A stretch of 64,000 bases of DNA, taken from assembly GCF_002174305.1 (NCBI RefSeq), contig NZ_MIJB01000009.1, positions 220,976 to 284,975 of the forward strand. The letters run 5' to 3'. Below the pieces are notes generated by a model. The model saw nothing but the letters and a program-made list of their open reading frames with translations, made no database searches and had not been told where the DNA came from. The position numbers and the translations under genes are program-made. Position 1 is the stretch's first letter. Each line of letters starts with the position of its first letter. Shown here piece by piece: positions 8,545 through 20,788 of this stretch. Source of the DNA: Aeromicrobium sp. PE09-221 (GTDB taxonomy: Bacteria; Actinomycetota; Actinomycetes; Propionibacteriales; Nocardioidaceae).

Positions 8545-9465
8545 TCAGCTACAAAGATCATCTTCAGGAACTGCTTCCGCATTGCCGATCATTTCTTCCG
8601 AGAGCTCACTAGCCGCCCAGGCGGTAATGTCGTTCGCGTCAGAATGCTTCGCGAGCACTCCGGTCAGCTCGCCGAGAACCCCCTCGAGACTGGTCCGGAT
8701 CTTAACCACCCCGGCTCCAGGGCTGTCGACTAAACCGAGCGCCTCCCGCGCGAGGCTGCAACGAGTGAAGAAGTACCTAACGGCTCCGGATCCCAGCTCC
8801 TCTATCTTGCCTGTGGTCTTCACGTCCTCAAGCTCACCGGAGTCAGCCAGGGTATACATTGCGATGCGGCCATCCGGCTCGGTTTCTGGATCGAAATTGG
8901 GAAGATCGCCCAGAGCTTCGAAGTTCAGCTGTATGAGCGGGCTGGACGAGCCCAGCGTGGTGTCGGGGTCGGTCTCTCGTAATTCGGTCTTTAGCAGCGA
9001 ACAGTCGGAGACGGAGGTTCTAGAAATTTCTGCTGAGTGAGTAGCAGTAGGGGGCGGAACATTAGTAATATGTGCGTTTGGAGAGACTGGTATTGTCACA
9101 GATGTCCAGTCCGAGATAGGACGAGTGAACCCGCCGCTCTCGCAATCGAGGGCTATCCACCTATACTCCAGAGAAGCAGTGCCCGTGATGGGGTGTCCGT
9201 CAATCCCGTAACTTGGAGTGTTCGTAAAATATACGGTAGCAGTGAAAGATTCGACGCTATCGTCTACATATAAGATCTCTGGTGGCCTATTTCGAAAAAG
9301 TCCATGAGCCTCAACGCCTCCGACTGCGCCACCGAAAATGTAACTTCCCGAACTTAGTACAATTCTGGGAGGTGAATCGTCTACTGAGGCTCCGGCGGCT
9401 GATGTTGGCAGCGTCAAGATCGAAAAAGCAGTAGCCGAAATGATGACTTTGCGTAAACCTGGCAT
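8545..9465 (-). CDS. Secreted protein of unknown function in a low-G+C patch
   Basis: A 306-residue protein with a signal peptide (VIISATAFSILTLPTSAAGA, likely cut after AGA near residue 26). The rest is beta-rich and soluble. Four cysteines (ALDCESG, VSDCSLL, TRCSLA and the C-terminal DDLCS) could make two disulfides. No family was recognised. The gene is visibly richer in A/T at third positions than any neighbour, unlike the surrounding pilus and kinase genes, which suggests recent acquisition. GGGGGAG stands just before the ATG at 9465, and a plausible sigma-70 promoter is upstream. An association with the pilus or kinase is only positional. Confidence 0.75.
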   Translation of the reverse strand: MPGLRKVIISATAFSILTLPTSAAGASVDDSPPRIVLSSGSYIFGGAVGGVEAHGLFRNRPPEILYVDDSVESFTATVYFTNTPSYGIDGHPITGTASLEYRWIALDCESGGFTRPISDWTSVTIPVSPNAHITNVPPPTATHSAEISRTSVSDCSLLKTELRETDPDTTLGSSSPLIQLNFEALGDLPNFDPETEPDGRIAMYTLADSGELEDVKTTGKIEELGSGAVRYFFTRCSLAREALGLVDSPGAGVVKIRTSLEGVLGELTGVLAKHSDANDITAWAASELSEEMIGNAEAVPEDDLCS

Positions 9466-9492
9466 TTCTCCCCCGTGATTTTGTAAAACGTT

Positions 9493-9521
9493 ATATTAAC
9501 TGTGATTCTTGATGATTGCAA
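9493..9521 (-). promoter_or_regulatory. Candidate promoter for the secreted orphan protein
   Basis: On the minus strand TTGCAA (9521-9516) and TAATAT (9498-9493) are separated by exactly 17 nt, in an A+T-rich stretch about 30 nt upstream of the ATG at 9465. This is the most obvious vegetative-type promoter of the segment. Confidence 0.5.
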
Positions 9522-9586
9522 GCTATTCGTTCTGAGTCCTTTGGCGATCGGTGGACTCGGTTGAGCCGCCGAGTCGAAACGAAACG

Positions 9587-10309
9587 TCAGCGCAGGCGCC
9601 GCCGCACCTCATCGAGGACGTGCGGCGGGAACTCCGAGGTACGCCGGCAGCGCTCGACGAGAAAGGCGATCTTGTTGAGGCGCGTGCCTGGCAGTTCGGC
9701 GCCGCGCGCCTCGACGGCCGGCCGCAGGACATTGCGATCGAAGGACCCCACACTCGGCTCGGCGATGCCGCGCCAGGCCGCGAAGGCTGCCTTCAGCTCG
9801 CCGTGCGGCACCACGCCGTGCTCGGGGGAGAGCGCCACGGCGAGCGCGGCCACCAGCCACGAGTCGTCGTGCTCCAAGGAACTCAGCGCCAGCTGGACCG
9901 TTCCTGAGCCGGATTCGGGTGAGGAGGAGGCACGGAATCGGGTCGCGATCGTGAGCTCCAACTCCGGCACGCGGAAGCTCACCCGGGTGCCGCTGGCGGT
10001 GAGCGTGATCCGCTGTCTCGGCTCCGGAGTGATCGCGACCCCGCTCGGCGTGCTCACCTCGACGATTGCCCCGTTGGCCCGCTGCCGCCGGTAGAGCACC
10101 GGTTCCCCCTCGGTGGATGTCAGCACGAGCGCCGGGTCGCTGACATAGGGCAGCCGGACGAGGACGTACAGCGAGCCCGCGATCTCCTCGACGACCATCG
10201 GCTGCTGCTCTGGCAGCTCCATCCGGCGAGCCAGCACGAGCTTGCCACCGGCACCGAGCTCGGCGGTGCCGGCGTACCCATCGGCCGTCGACCACTCGAT
10301 GCTCAGCAC
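9587..10309 (-). CDS. Conserved-looking protein of unknown function next to the FHA gene
   Basis: A 240-residue protein starting at GTG (VLSIEWSTADGY), with GAGGAGAG about 6 nt upstream. The N-terminal 140 residues are strand-rich. The C-terminal 90 residues are helical (SWLVAALAVALSPEHGVVPH; FDRNVLRPAVEARGAELPG), resembling a winged-helix-type fold but not assignable. The same frame stays open for a further 1.5 kb upstream, opposite the FHA and kinase genes. That extension is a high-G+C shadow and is rejected because the FHA and kinase genes are certain. It is transcribed divergently from the FHA gene, which suggests a shared role. Confidence 0.65.
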   Translation of the reverse strand: MLSIEWSTADGYAGTAELGAGGKLVLARRMELPEQQPMVVEEIAGSLYVLVRLPYVSDPALVLTSTEGEPVLYRRQRANGAIVEVSTPSGVAITPEPRQRITLTASGTRVSFRVPELELTIATRFRASSSPESGSGTVQLALSSLEHDDSWLVAALAVALSPEHGVVPHGELKAAFAAWRGIAEPSVGSFDRNVLRPAVEARGAELPGTRLNKIAFLVERCRRTSEFPPHVLDEVRRRLR

Positions 10310-10325
10310 CGGTCTCTCCTCTCGT

Positions 10326-10337
10326 GGAACGCGTTCC
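10326..10337. promoter_or_regulatory. Perfect 12-bp palindrome between divergent genes
   Basis: GGAACGCGTTCC lies in the 72-nt region between the divergent unknown-protein gene and the FHA gene. A perfect palindrome centred on CG in a divergent promoter region is the usual form of a LacI/GntR-type operator. It is not a standard actinobacterial LexA box, which has four bases between GAAC and GTTC. It could also be chance. Confidence 0.35.
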
Positions 10338-10381
10338 GCCGCGGTTCGACGCGGGCGGGTCTCAGCGTCAATGATGCCGTC

Positions 10382-11389
10382 ATGAGCTCGACCATCGCCT
10401 CCCTCACCATGAATCTGCTGATCCTGGCGGTATTCGCCGGAGTCGTCGTCCTCGGGCTGAGAGTCGCGCAGAGCGTGTTCAAGACCGATACCAAGCGCGC
10501 CGCGGCCACGGAGCTGGCGGCGAAGCTCGTCGCCTATCCGACCGGGTCGTCCGGCGTGCTGCGGCGCAGGTTCGTGCGTGCCCTCACCGGCCAGCACCTC
10601 ATCATGCCGAGCGGTGAACGGCTCGCCTTCGCCGAGCTCACCGTGCGGATCGCCCCGGAGGACCTGGAACGGCTCGATCCCGATGGCGACGTGGAACGGC
10701 TCGGCGCGGACGGCGCCAAGCTGTACGCCGCCCACGCACGTCGGTCCGGATGGGGTGTGCCCGCGGACGTCACCGTACACGTCGAGATCGATCCCGGGCT
10801 GCGGTCGGGATGGATACCGCCGGCGCGTGCCATCGCGCGGGCGGGGGCCTTCGAACCGGTCGAGACCGGCTCGGTGGAGATCCCTCGGGCCGATCGCCGC
10901 AAGCCGCTCGGCTGGGAGGTCGTCACCGACGATCCGGAGCCCGCCACGGCCGAGCCGATACCGCTGCGACCGGTCCCCTCGGGACCGGAGCTCGATCCGG
11001 CCGCGACGGCCCTGTTCTCGGCCTTCGACGCGGACGACGAGGCCCTGACCGTGAACGTTGCACCCACCCTGCGGTTGCGGCACGGCGAACATGTCGTGGA
11101 GGTCCCACGCGAGGGTACCGCCGTGCTGGGCCGGGTGGGGCGCAGCGTCGTGCGTTTCACCGAGCCCGAGGTCTCCGGTCGCCACGCCGCGGTCCGGCTC
11201 CGGGCCGGGCGGTGGGAGGTCGCCGATCTCGGCAGCACCAATGGCACGACCCTCGACGGCGAGCCGATCGAAAGCGAGCGGTGGACGCCGCTGCGCAGCG
11301 GAGCGGTCCTCGCGCTGGCGGGCGTGCCCCTGGATGTGACGATCGATGTCACCGGCACGGTGAACCTCGCCGATGTCACGAGTCGTTAG
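10382..11389 (+). CDS. Membrane-anchored FHA-domain protein
   Basis: A 335-residue protein. Residues about 7-27 form an N-terminal membrane helix (LTMNLLILAVFAGVVVLGL). A FhaA-like region (RRRFVRALTGQHLIMPSGER) and a linker follow. A C-terminal FHA domain occupies about 229-315, with the phosphothreonine-binding signature GR, SGRHA and STNGT (EVSGRHAAVRLRAGRWEVAD). FHA domains bind pThr peptides made by Ser/Thr kinases, and the kinase gene follows directly, so it is probably a substrate or adaptor of that kinase. It starts at ATG 10382, near the divergent promoter region. Confidence 0.88.
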   Translation: MSSTIASLTMNLLILAVFAGVVVLGLRVAQSVFKTDTKRAAATELAAKLVAYPTGSSGVLRRRFVRALTGQHLIMPSGERLAFAELTVRIAPEDLERLDPDGDVERLGADGAKLYAAHARRSGWGVPADVTVHVEIDPGLRSGWIPPARAIARAGAFEPVETGSVEIPRADRRKPLGWEVVTDDPEPATAEPIPLRPVPSGPELDPAATALFSAFDADDEALTVNVAPTLRLRHGEHVVEVPREGTAVLGRVGRSVVRFTEPEVSGRHAAVRLRAGRWEVADLGSTNGTTLDGEPIESERWTPLRSGAVLALAGVPLDVTIDVTGTVNLADVTSR

Positions 11390-11465
11390 CGCGGTGCGCG
11401 ACAATGGGAGGGCACGGCTGACGGTCGTGCCCGAGACCGCGCAGGCGACGAGGGGAGGCGATGAA

Positions 11466-13013
11466 GTGTCCGAGGCCCGCCCCCTGCGCACCACGACCCC
11501 CGTCGATCCGGCCGCCGGTCGATTCGAGCTGATCTCGCGGATCGGTGCCGGCAACCACGGCGTGGTGTTCCGCGCGCGTGACCGCCAGCTCGGCCGCGAG
11601 GTCGCCATCAAGCGCTTCTCGCACTTCCTCACCGATGATCCTCGGGCGATGCGCCGCATCACCCGGGAGGTGGAGGCCCTGGCGCGGGTATCGCATCCCA
11701 ATGTGGTCACGGTCCACGACCTGGTCCACCTCCCCGATGGCGACGGCGAGATCACGCCCCACCTCGTCATGGAGCTCGCCGAGGGTACGTCGCTGCGCGA
11801 CATCCTCGCCGCCTACGGCCCGAGCACGAGATCGGTGCTCGTGGTCCGCGGCGTGTTACAGGGTCTCGCGGCCTGCCATGCGGCCGGCATCCTGCACCTG
11901 GACATCAAACCCGCCAATGTCCTGGTGACCGAGCAGGGCGGGGTCAAGATTGTGGACTTCGGCATCGCACGAGCGGCCTCAGACGCCACCGCCACTATCG
12001 CCGGCACGCCGCATTACATGGCGCCGGAGCAGGCCGAGGGCCGGGTCGACGAGCGCAGCGACGTCTACTCAGTCGGTTGTCTGCTGTACGAGTGTCTCAC
12101 CGGGCGGCCGCCCTTCGAGGGCACGATGGCAGCGCAGCTGATGGCACACCGTCACCAGCCGCGTCCCGATCCGCGGCGTTTCGAGCCGGGGCTCTCGCCT
12201 GGACTCTCCGCCGTCGTCATGCGAGCGATGGCGACCGAACCGGATCATCGTTTCGGGTCGGTGACCGAGATGCTGGACGCACTCGTTGACGAGACAGTGC
12301 CCGGGGCGGTCGCCGCTGCCCCGGGCGCCCCAGTGACCCGCAATGCGCCGCCGAACGACATCGGCGAACCGGTTCAACCCCAGTTGCCCTGCGCCGGTCC
12401 CGCGACGGTCACGTCGTGGAGTCGGATGACGACCTTCGGAGCGGGTCTGTTGGCCAGCGCGGGTGTCATCGCCGCCGTCCCCACCGTGGCCGCGATGGTG
12501 GGCGGGCTCGCGCCGGCCGAGTACCGGCCCGAGAGCATGACGAGCGCGGCACCCGTGTGGTGGATGGCCGCGGTCACCATCGCCCTAGTCTCACTCCTTC
12601 TGCGCCGCCGCGAGTTCTTCGGTCGCCTCGCGGGCCCAGAGCTCGGCAGCGAGCGGCCCGCGGCCGTCCTCGGCCCGTCATCCCGGTCCGGAGTGCGGAT
12701 GGCGTTGACCGCGAGCCTGCGCGGGGCATCGATATTCCTCTTCGGCTGGTATGTGCTGGGGGTATCGGCCCTCGCCGACACCCTGCAGGCGGGTTGGCTC
12801 TCGGATCCGTTCTCCTCACCCTGGTCGATCGGCTGGGTGCTGATGCCGATGCTCGCCGCCGTCCTGCTGGTGCGGTCGATCACCCGCCTGCGACCGAGAT
12901 TCGGCGCGATCCTGATGTCCTTCCTGTGCCTCTGCGGGGCGGCGGTGGCGGCGCTGATCTTCCTGGCCGCTCCGGGAGTCGTCGACGCGACCCTCTGGGA
13001 CGGTCTTCCCTGA
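11466..13013 (+). CDS. Membrane Ser/Thr protein kinase (PknB-like, non-RD)
   Basis: A 515-residue Hanks-type kinase. It shows the glycine loop GAGNHGVV near residue 25, VAIKRF lysine near 45, catalytic loop HLDIKPANVL near 144-153 and DFGIA near 164-168. The usual HRD arginine is Leu, making it a non-RD kinase. The C-terminal 190 residues hold about five hydrophobic helices and no PASTA repeats, so it differs from PknB. GTG 11466 is chosen because GGGGAGG lies about 7 nt upstream; an in-frame ATG at 11373 would overlap the FHA gene by 17 nt. It is likely co-transcribed with the FHA gene. Confidence 0.88.
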   Translation: MSEARPLRTTTPVDPAAGRFELISRIGAGNHGVVFRARDRQLGREVAIKRFSHFLTDDPRAMRRITREVEALARVSHPNVVTVHDLVHLPDGDGEITPHLVMELAEGTSLRDILAAYGPSTRSVLVVRGVLQGLAACHAAGILHLDIKPANVLVTEQGGVKIVDFGIARAASDATATIAGTPHYMAPEQAEGRVDERSDVYSVGCLLYECLTGRPPFEGTMAAQLMAHRHQPRPDPRRFEPGLSPGLSAVVMRAMATEPDHRFGSVTEMLDALVDETVPGAVAAAPGAPVTRNAPPNDIGEPVQPQLPCAGPATVTSWSRMTTFGAGLLASAGVIAAVPTVAAMVGGLAPAEYRPESMTSAAPVWWMAAVTIALVSLLLRRREFFGRLAGPELGSERPAAVLGPSSRSGVRMALTASLRGASIFLFGWYVLGVSALADTLQAGWLSDPFSSPWSIGWVLMPMLAAVLLVRSITRLRPRFGAILMSFLCLCGAAVAALIFLAAPGVVDATLWDGLP

Positions 13014-13085
13014 CCCAGACCGCCAGCCGATGATCCGGGCCGTGATCGTCGGGGCCGCTTCGGTGGCGAGTACCCTGGACTGGTC

Positions 13086-14288
13086 ATGTCCGCAGCTCCC
13101 TCACGCGCCTACTTCGATCACGCCGCGACGACCCCCATGCACCCCGAGGCCCTCGCGGTGATGACGCGCGAGCTCGCCCGGGTCGGCAATGCCTCGTCCC
13201 TGCACGCCTCGGGACGTGCTGCTCGCCGCGTCGTGGAGGAATCACGGGAGCGGATCGCCGAACGCCTCGGCGCCAGACCCTCGGAGGTCGTCTTCACCTC
13301 GGGCGGCACCGAGGCGAACAACCTGGCGATCAAGGGCCTCTACTGGGCCCGACGAACCGACCAGCGCCGCCGAGTGCTGTTCAGCTCGATCGAGCACCAC
13401 GCCCTCCTCGACCCGGTGACGTGGCTCGCCGCGCACGAGGGGGCACGGATCGAGGTCACCCCCGTCGATCGTGAAGGACGGCTGCGCGTCGACGCCCTCA
13501 AGACGGCGATCGAGAGCGCACCGGACGACATCACGGCCGTCACCACGATGTGGGCCAATAACGAGATGGGCACGATCCAGCCGATCAGCGAGGTCGTCGA
13601 GCTCGCGGCCCAGCACGACATTCCGGTGCACTCCGATGCCGTGCAGGCCGCCGGCTACGTCCCGCTCGACTTCGAGGCGAGCGGACTGGACGCGATGACG
13701 GTGACCGCGCACAAACTCGGCGGCCCGGTCGGCGTCGGTGCCCTGCTGATGAAGCGCGAGCTGACGCCGACGCCGCTGCTGCATGGGGGTGGCCAGGAGC
13801 GCGACGTGCGATCCGGCACCATCGGCGTCGCCCTCCTCGCCGCCTTCGCCACTGCCCTCGATCTCACCGTCGAGCATCAGGCCGAGCAGGCCGCGCGCAT
13901 CGAGAGACTGCGTGAGCGGATCGTCGAAGGCATCACCCGGCTCGTGCCTGATGCCGTGGTCAACGGCGACCCGCTCGCAGGCGATGATCACCGCTTGCCC
14001 AATATCGTCCACGTCACCTTCCCCGGCTGCGAAGGGGACGCACTGCTCATGCTGCTCGACGCCCACGGCGTCGAGGTCTCGACCGGCTCGGCGTGCGCGG
14101 CGGGAGTGCCGCAGCCGAGCCACGTCCTGCTCGCGATGGGTTTCGACGAGGCCGCGGCACGCGGCTCCCTCCGGTTCAGCCTCGGCCACACCAGCACCGA
14201 TGCCGATGTCGACCGGCTGCTCGAGGTGCTGCCGGGGGCACACGAGCGGGCGCGCGCCGCACGGTTGGTCAGGGGCGGTGCACGATGA
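13086..14288 (+). CDS. Cysteine desulfurase (NifS/IscS family)
   Basis: A 400-residue PLP enzyme that moves sulfur from cysteine to a persulfide. It has the N-terminal FDHAATTPM motif, the PLP Schiff-base lysine in TAHKLGG near residue 208, and the catalytic cysteine in STGSACAAG near 337. The extended loop fits IscS/NifS group I. The overlap with mnmA (ATGA) makes it the probable sulfur donor for tRNA thiolation, a pairing seen in many actinobacteria. A TACCCT -10-like box lies 9 nt before the ATG, so the mRNA is nearly leaderless. Confidence 0.93.
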   Translation: MSAAPSRAYFDHAATTPMHPEALAVMTRELARVGNASSLHASGRAARRVVEESRERIAERLGARPSEVVFTSGGTEANNLAIKGLYWARRTDQRRRVLFSSIEHHALLDPVTWLAAHEGARIEVTPVDREGRLRVDALKTAIESAPDDITAVTTMWANNEMGTIQPISEVVELAAQHDIPVHSDAVQAAGYVPLDFEASGLDAMTVTAHKLGGPVGVGALLMKRELTPTPLLHGGGQERDVRSGTIGVALLAAFATALDLTVEHQAEQAARIERLRERIVEGITRLVPDAVVNGDPLAGDDHRLPNIVHVTFPGCEGDALLMLLDAHGVEVSTGSACAAGVPQPSHVLLAMGFDEAAARGSLRFSLGHTSTDADVDRLLEVLPGAHERARAARLVRGGAR

Positions 14289-15388
14289 GGGTCATCGCCG
14301 CGATGTCCGGCGGCGTCGACTCCGCGGTCGCAGCCGCACGTGCCGTAGAAGCGGGTCACGATGTCACGGGCGTCCATCTCGCGCTCAGCCGCAACCCGCG
14401 CTCCTACCGATCCGGGGCACGCGGGTGCTGCTCGATCGAGGACGCCGGCGACGCGCGCCGTGCCGCCGATGCCATCGGCATCCCCTTCTACACCTGGGAC
14501 ATGAGCGACGAGTTCGCCGACGAGGTCGTCGAGGACTTCATCGCCGAGTACACCGCCGGCCGCACACCCAATCCCTGCCTGCGCTGCAATGAGAAGATCA
14601 AGTTCGCCGCGGTGCTCGACCGGGCGATGGCGCTCGGCTTCGACGCGGTCGCCACCGGACACTACGCGCAGCTGCGCACCGCTGCCGACGGCACGATCGA
14701 GATGCACCGCGCGGTCGATCACGGCAAGGACCAGTCGTATGTGCTCGGCGTCCTGACGCAGGACCAGCTGCGGCACTCGCTATTCCCGCTCGGCGGCGAC
14801 ACCAAGGACATGGTGCGCGTCGAGGCAGAGCGTCGCGGCCTGCAGGTCGCCCACAAGCCCGACAGCCACGACATCTGCTTCATCGCCGATGGAGACAATG
14901 CCGGTTGGCTGAGCGAGAAACTCGGTCCCAAGCCGGGGGCGATCGTCGACGAGTCGGGTGCGGTGCTCCGCGAACACGAGGGCGCCTACCAGTTCACGAT
15001 CGGCCAGCGTCGGGGTCTCAAGCTCGGCATGCCGGCCGACGACGGCAAGCCGCGGTTCGTGCTCGATATCGAGCCCGTGAGTGGCACGGTCACTGTGGGC
15101 CCCCGCGAGCATCTGCTCGTGGACGGACTCGAATGCCTCAAGCCGTTGTGGTGTGGCACCGCGCCGACGGAGGAGCTGGAGTGCACGGTGCAGTTGCGCG
15201 CCCACGGCGCGGAGCACCGCGCTCGCGTCAAGGTCGGTGACGACGGTGGCTCCATCGTCGTCGCGCTGATCGATCCGGCCGAGGGCATCGCGCCGGGGCA
15301 GGCGTGCGTGATCTACGACGGCAGTCGGGTGGTCGGGTCCGGAACCATCGCCCGGACCTCTCGCGCGGCGACGGAGATCTCCGCGTGA
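14285..15388 (+). CDS. mnmA: tRNA-specific 2-thiouridylase MnmA
   Basis: A 367-residue enzyme that thiolates U34 of Lys, Glu and Gln tRNAs. It shows the PP-loop SGGVDSAVA at residues 8-16, catalytic Cys98 in [12 protein letters not shown], and the partner Cys198 in DSHDICFI. The C-terminal beta-barrel region ([11 protein letters not shown]) is present. The ATG overlaps the desulfurase stop; upstream in-frame codons from 14093 only read through that gene. Its stop overlaps the next GTG, giving a three-gene operon. Confidence 0.95.
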   Translation: MRVIAAMSGGVDSAVAAARAVEAGHDVTGVHLALSRNPRSYRSGARGCCSIEDAGDARRAADAIGIPFYTWDMSDEFADEVVEDFIAEYTAGRTPNPCLRCNEKIKFAAVLDRAMALGFDAVATGHYAQLRTAADGTIEMHRAVDHGKDQSYVLGVLTQDQLRHSLFPLGGDTKDMVRVEAERRGLQVAHKPDSHDICFIADGDNAGWLSEKLGPKPGAIVDESGAVLREHEGAYQFTIGQRRGLKLGMPADDGKPRFVLDIEPVSGTVTVGPREHLLVDGLECLKPLWCGTAPTEELECTVQLRAHGAEHRARVKVGDDGGSIVVALIDPAEGIAPGQACVIYDGSRVVGSGTIARTSRAATEISA

Positions 15389-16017
15389 CCGAGCTGCGGG
15401 TGCCGCCTGAAGAGGCACGGCGTGTCGTGCGCCTGAACACGATCTACATCGCCGCTATGGGGCCGCTGTTCCTCCTGCCCTTGGTCCCATCGGCCCTGCT
15501 GCTGCCCGGTGGCTCGATCGCAACGGTCCTAGCCGTCATCATCGTTCTCTACGCCTCGGCGATCTTCGCCACCCGCTGGCTCGCCTTCCGTTTCGTGAGG
15601 CGCAGCGGCGTGTCCTTCGGTGGGGGCAGCTATCGGGTCGGCAGGCTCGTCGGGGCCGACCGCGTCTATCGCGCGGATGAGCTGAGCCTGGCTGTGCTCG
15701 CCGAGCGATTCAGCCTGGGCGGGATGCGACCGTCCCCTCACCTGATCGTCGCGGGACAGAAAGGTCCCGTGCTCCTTCTGGCAAGTCAGATGTTCACGGT
15801 CGACCAGCTCGAGGAGCTCGCCGCCGACCTCTGGCGGAACGGGGTCGCCGTCGAGCGGGCTCGTCAGCCGCTCACGGCGGCAGCGCTGCGGCGACGGGAC
15901 CCGCGGCTCATCTCCTGGTGGCGAGCCCATCCGGTGGTGTTCGCCCTGCTGCTCATCGCGGCGGCGCTCTTCATCCTGTTCTTCGCGCTCTTCGTGATCA
16001 TCCTCGGCTTCATCTGA
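15385..16017 (+). CDS. Small membrane protein of unknown function, mnmA operon
   Basis: A 210-residue protein starting at GTG 15385 (GTGA overlap with mnmA). It has two N-terminal membrane helices (about 20-42 and 46-70), a soluble middle domain, and a C-terminal helix from about residue 180 ([20 protein letters not shown]). No catalytic motif is visible and no family was recognised. Translational coupling to mnmA may be a consequence of genome compaction rather than shared function. Confidence 0.75.
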   Translation: MTELRVPPEEARRVVRLNTIYIAAMGPLFLLPLVPSALLLPGGSIATVLAVIIVLYASAIFATRWLAFRFVRRSGVSFGGGSYRVGRLVGADRVYRADELSLAVLAERFSLGGMRPSPHLIVAGQKGPVLLLASQMFTVDQLEELAADLWRNGVAVERARQPLTAAALRRRDPRLISWWRAHPVVFALLLIAAALFILFFALFVIILGFI

Positions 16018-16022
16018 GCACG

Positions 16023-16550
16023 TCAGGGCAACGGTCGTTCGAGGACGAGGTCGTCCTCGACCCGCGCACCGACCGTGAAACGTCGCGTCCCGACCGTCTC
16101 GAAGCCGTGCTTGGCGTAGAACCGCTGCGCGCGGGTGTTGAGACCGTTGACCCCCAGCCAGATACTCGCCGCCCCGTGCTCGCGGGCCGATGAGGCGATG
16201 TGGTCCAGGAGTTGCGCCGAGATCCCCGACCCATGGAACTCCGGAGCCGTGTAGCACTTGCTGAGCTCGACGGTCGGTCGGTGCCGCACGAGGTCGGAGA
16301 TCGCGGCATCGTCGGGGTCACCGGACACGAGCAGGACGTATCCCGCCAGCTCACCGTCCTGGTCGGCGACGAGGACGGTCCGTGACGGATCGGCGAGGTA
16401 GTGCCCGAAACGGTCGGCGGTGAGGTGCTCGGCGATGAAAGCGGCGATGTCATCCGGCGGCAGGTGCGGGGGGCAGGCGAGCGGGAAGGTCCGCGCTGCC
16501 AGATCGGCGAGGCGGTCGAGGTCAGCCGGTACGGCGGTCCGGATCGTCAC
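16023..16550 (-). CDS. GNAT-family N-acetyltransferase
   Basis: A 175-residue protein that starts MTIRTAVPADLDRLADLAAR, the usual GNAT beginning. It has LSKCYTAPEFHGSGISAQLL, a variant of the acetyl-CoA loop, and FYAKHGFETVGTRRFTVG near the end. The substrate cannot be told. It converges with the membrane-protein gene with only five bases between stops. Confidence 0.88.
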   Translation of the reverse strand: MTIRTAVPADLDRLADLAARTFPLACPPHLPPDDIAAFIAEHLTADRFGHYLADPSRTVLVADQDGELAGYVLLVSGDPDDAAISDLVRHRPTVELSKCYTAPEFHGSGISAQLLDHIASSAREHGAASIWLGVNGLNTRAQRFYAKHGFETVGTRRFTVGARVEDDLVLERPLP

Positions 16551-16591
16551 GTGCCGAGCGTAGCCAGTGACCGATCGGGGAGAATGGGCGC

Positions 16592-19991
<3,400 letters not shown>

Positions 19992-19996
19992 AGCGT

Positions 19997-20425
19997 CTAC
20001 CGCGGGGTTTCCCAGCGCACGGCAGCAAAGCGGGAGAAATCGTTGTCGAAGGTCGCGACGACTGCTCCGTACTGGAGGGCTAGGGCTGCCAGATGAGCAT
20101 CGTTGACGAGATTGCCGCCATGGCCCCCGGCTGAGTCGAGCATCTCGCGTAGACGTTGCGAGTGTCGTGCATCGGGCTCGGGTGTAAGCGCGTTGGGGGC
20201 GGACAGCCAGCCATCGACGATCTCGAGAGCCTGCGAAGGGGAGAGTGGCCGGTCGAACACACGCGCGTGGGTCGTGAGCCTGATGAAGGCGAGCAAGCTC
20301 GGCCAGGGGAGCAAGACGGTCTCGTTCCCCGACAGCGTATCGTCGAGCCAGCGCTTGGCCGCGCTGTGACGAGGTGCGTTCCGGTCGACTGCATAGAGCA
20401 GAACGTTGGCGTCAACGAGTTTCAC
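19997..20425 (-). CDS. vapC: VapC-like PIN-domain toxin
   Basis: A 142-residue PIN-domain ribonuclease. It begins KLVDANVLLYAVDRNAPRH, with the first acidic residue at position 4. The later acidic pair is in NLVNDAHLAALALQYG and TFDNDFSRF, and a Glu in the EIVD helix may complete the metal site. VapC toxins cleave tRNA or rRNA and are held inactive by VapB. The gene follows vapB with a four-base overlap and converges with ligA, five bases away. Confidence 0.88.
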   Translation of the reverse strand: MKLVDANVLLYAVDRNAPRHSAAKRWLDDTLSGNETVLLPWPSLLAFIRLTTHARVFDRPLSPSQALEIVDGWLSAPNALTPEPDARHSQRLREMLDSAGGHGGNLVNDAHLAALALQYGAVVATFDNDFSRFAAVRWETPR

Positions 20426-20679
20426 TTGCCGATGTCTCGCTTGCTCAGCAACGCCTCATCCTCGAGTTCTCCGGCCAAGGCTAGGGCGTGGTCGAGTGGC
20501 AGGAGCGCCTCGCCCAGATCAAAGGTAGGGGTCTCGAAGCGCACTCGCCTTTCGCGAGGAGCGAGACCGTCGACGATGGCTGCATTCACGGCATCTTTGA
20601 AGGAAAGACCACGCTCGCGCATGACACGGCGCACCAGGCTGTCGGCCTCGGGCGTCAGGGTGATCGTGGTACGTGTCAT
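20422..20679 (-). CDS. vapB: VapB-like antitoxin (ribbon-helix-helix)
   Basis: An 85-residue protein with the RHH N-terminus MTRTTITLTPEADSLVRRVM and a C-terminal toxin-neutralising tail (ALLPLDHALALAGELEDEAL). ATG 20679 is favoured over the GTG at 20685. A TATGAT -10 box on the minus strand (20691-20686) puts the start 6 nt downstream, so the transcript is probably leaderless. Two palindromes just upstream are likely its own operator. Confidence 0.82.
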   Translation of the reverse strand: MTRTTITLTPEADSLVRRVMRERGLSFKDAVNAAIVDGLAPRERRVRFETPTFDLGEALLPLDHALALAGELEDEALLSKRDIGK

Positions 20680-20685
20680 GGTCAC

Positions 20686-20722
20686 ATCATAACATCATGG
20701 ATGATGATGCAGTGATGCATCA
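20686..20722 (-). promoter_or_regulatory. vapBC promoter and operator palindromes
   Basis: The minus-strand -10 TATGAT (20691-20686) is immediately followed upstream by CATCAT-GG-ATGATG (20693-20706) and the perfect palindrome TGATGCATCA (20713-20722). Antitoxin dimers normally bind such repeats and repress their own operon. Binding is inferred. Confidence 0.55.
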
Positions 20723-20775
20723 GAGTGCGCTCGGTACTCACCCGGTGTCGAGGCGGAGGGGTAGCGGGCAGGCTC

Positions 20776-20781
20776 TAGGAT
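20776..20781 (+). promoter_or_regulatory. -10 box of gatCAB
   Basis: TAGGAT lies 7 nt before the ATG at 20789. Another in-frame ATG (20780) falls inside this box, so it cannot be used by a transcript from this promoter. That decides the gatC start and implies leaderless translation. Confidence 0.5.
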
Positions 20782-20788
20782 GGAGCAC

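Noticed and set aside
10326..10337. GGAACGCGTTCC as a LexA (SOS) box
   Set aside because: The actinobacterial SOS box has four bases between GAAC and GTTC; here there are two.
9587..11803. A 738-codon minus-strand frame through the FHA and kinase genes
   Set aside because: Only the 9587-10309 part has a proper GTG and RBS. The upstream part is antisense to FHA and kinase genes with clear motifs and is a high-G+C frame shadow.
12371..12395. GGTTCAACCCC, resembling a tRNA T-arm
   Set aside because: It is inside the kinase coding sequence and no acceptor, D-arm or anticodon stem fits around it. No tRNA gene was found in the window.
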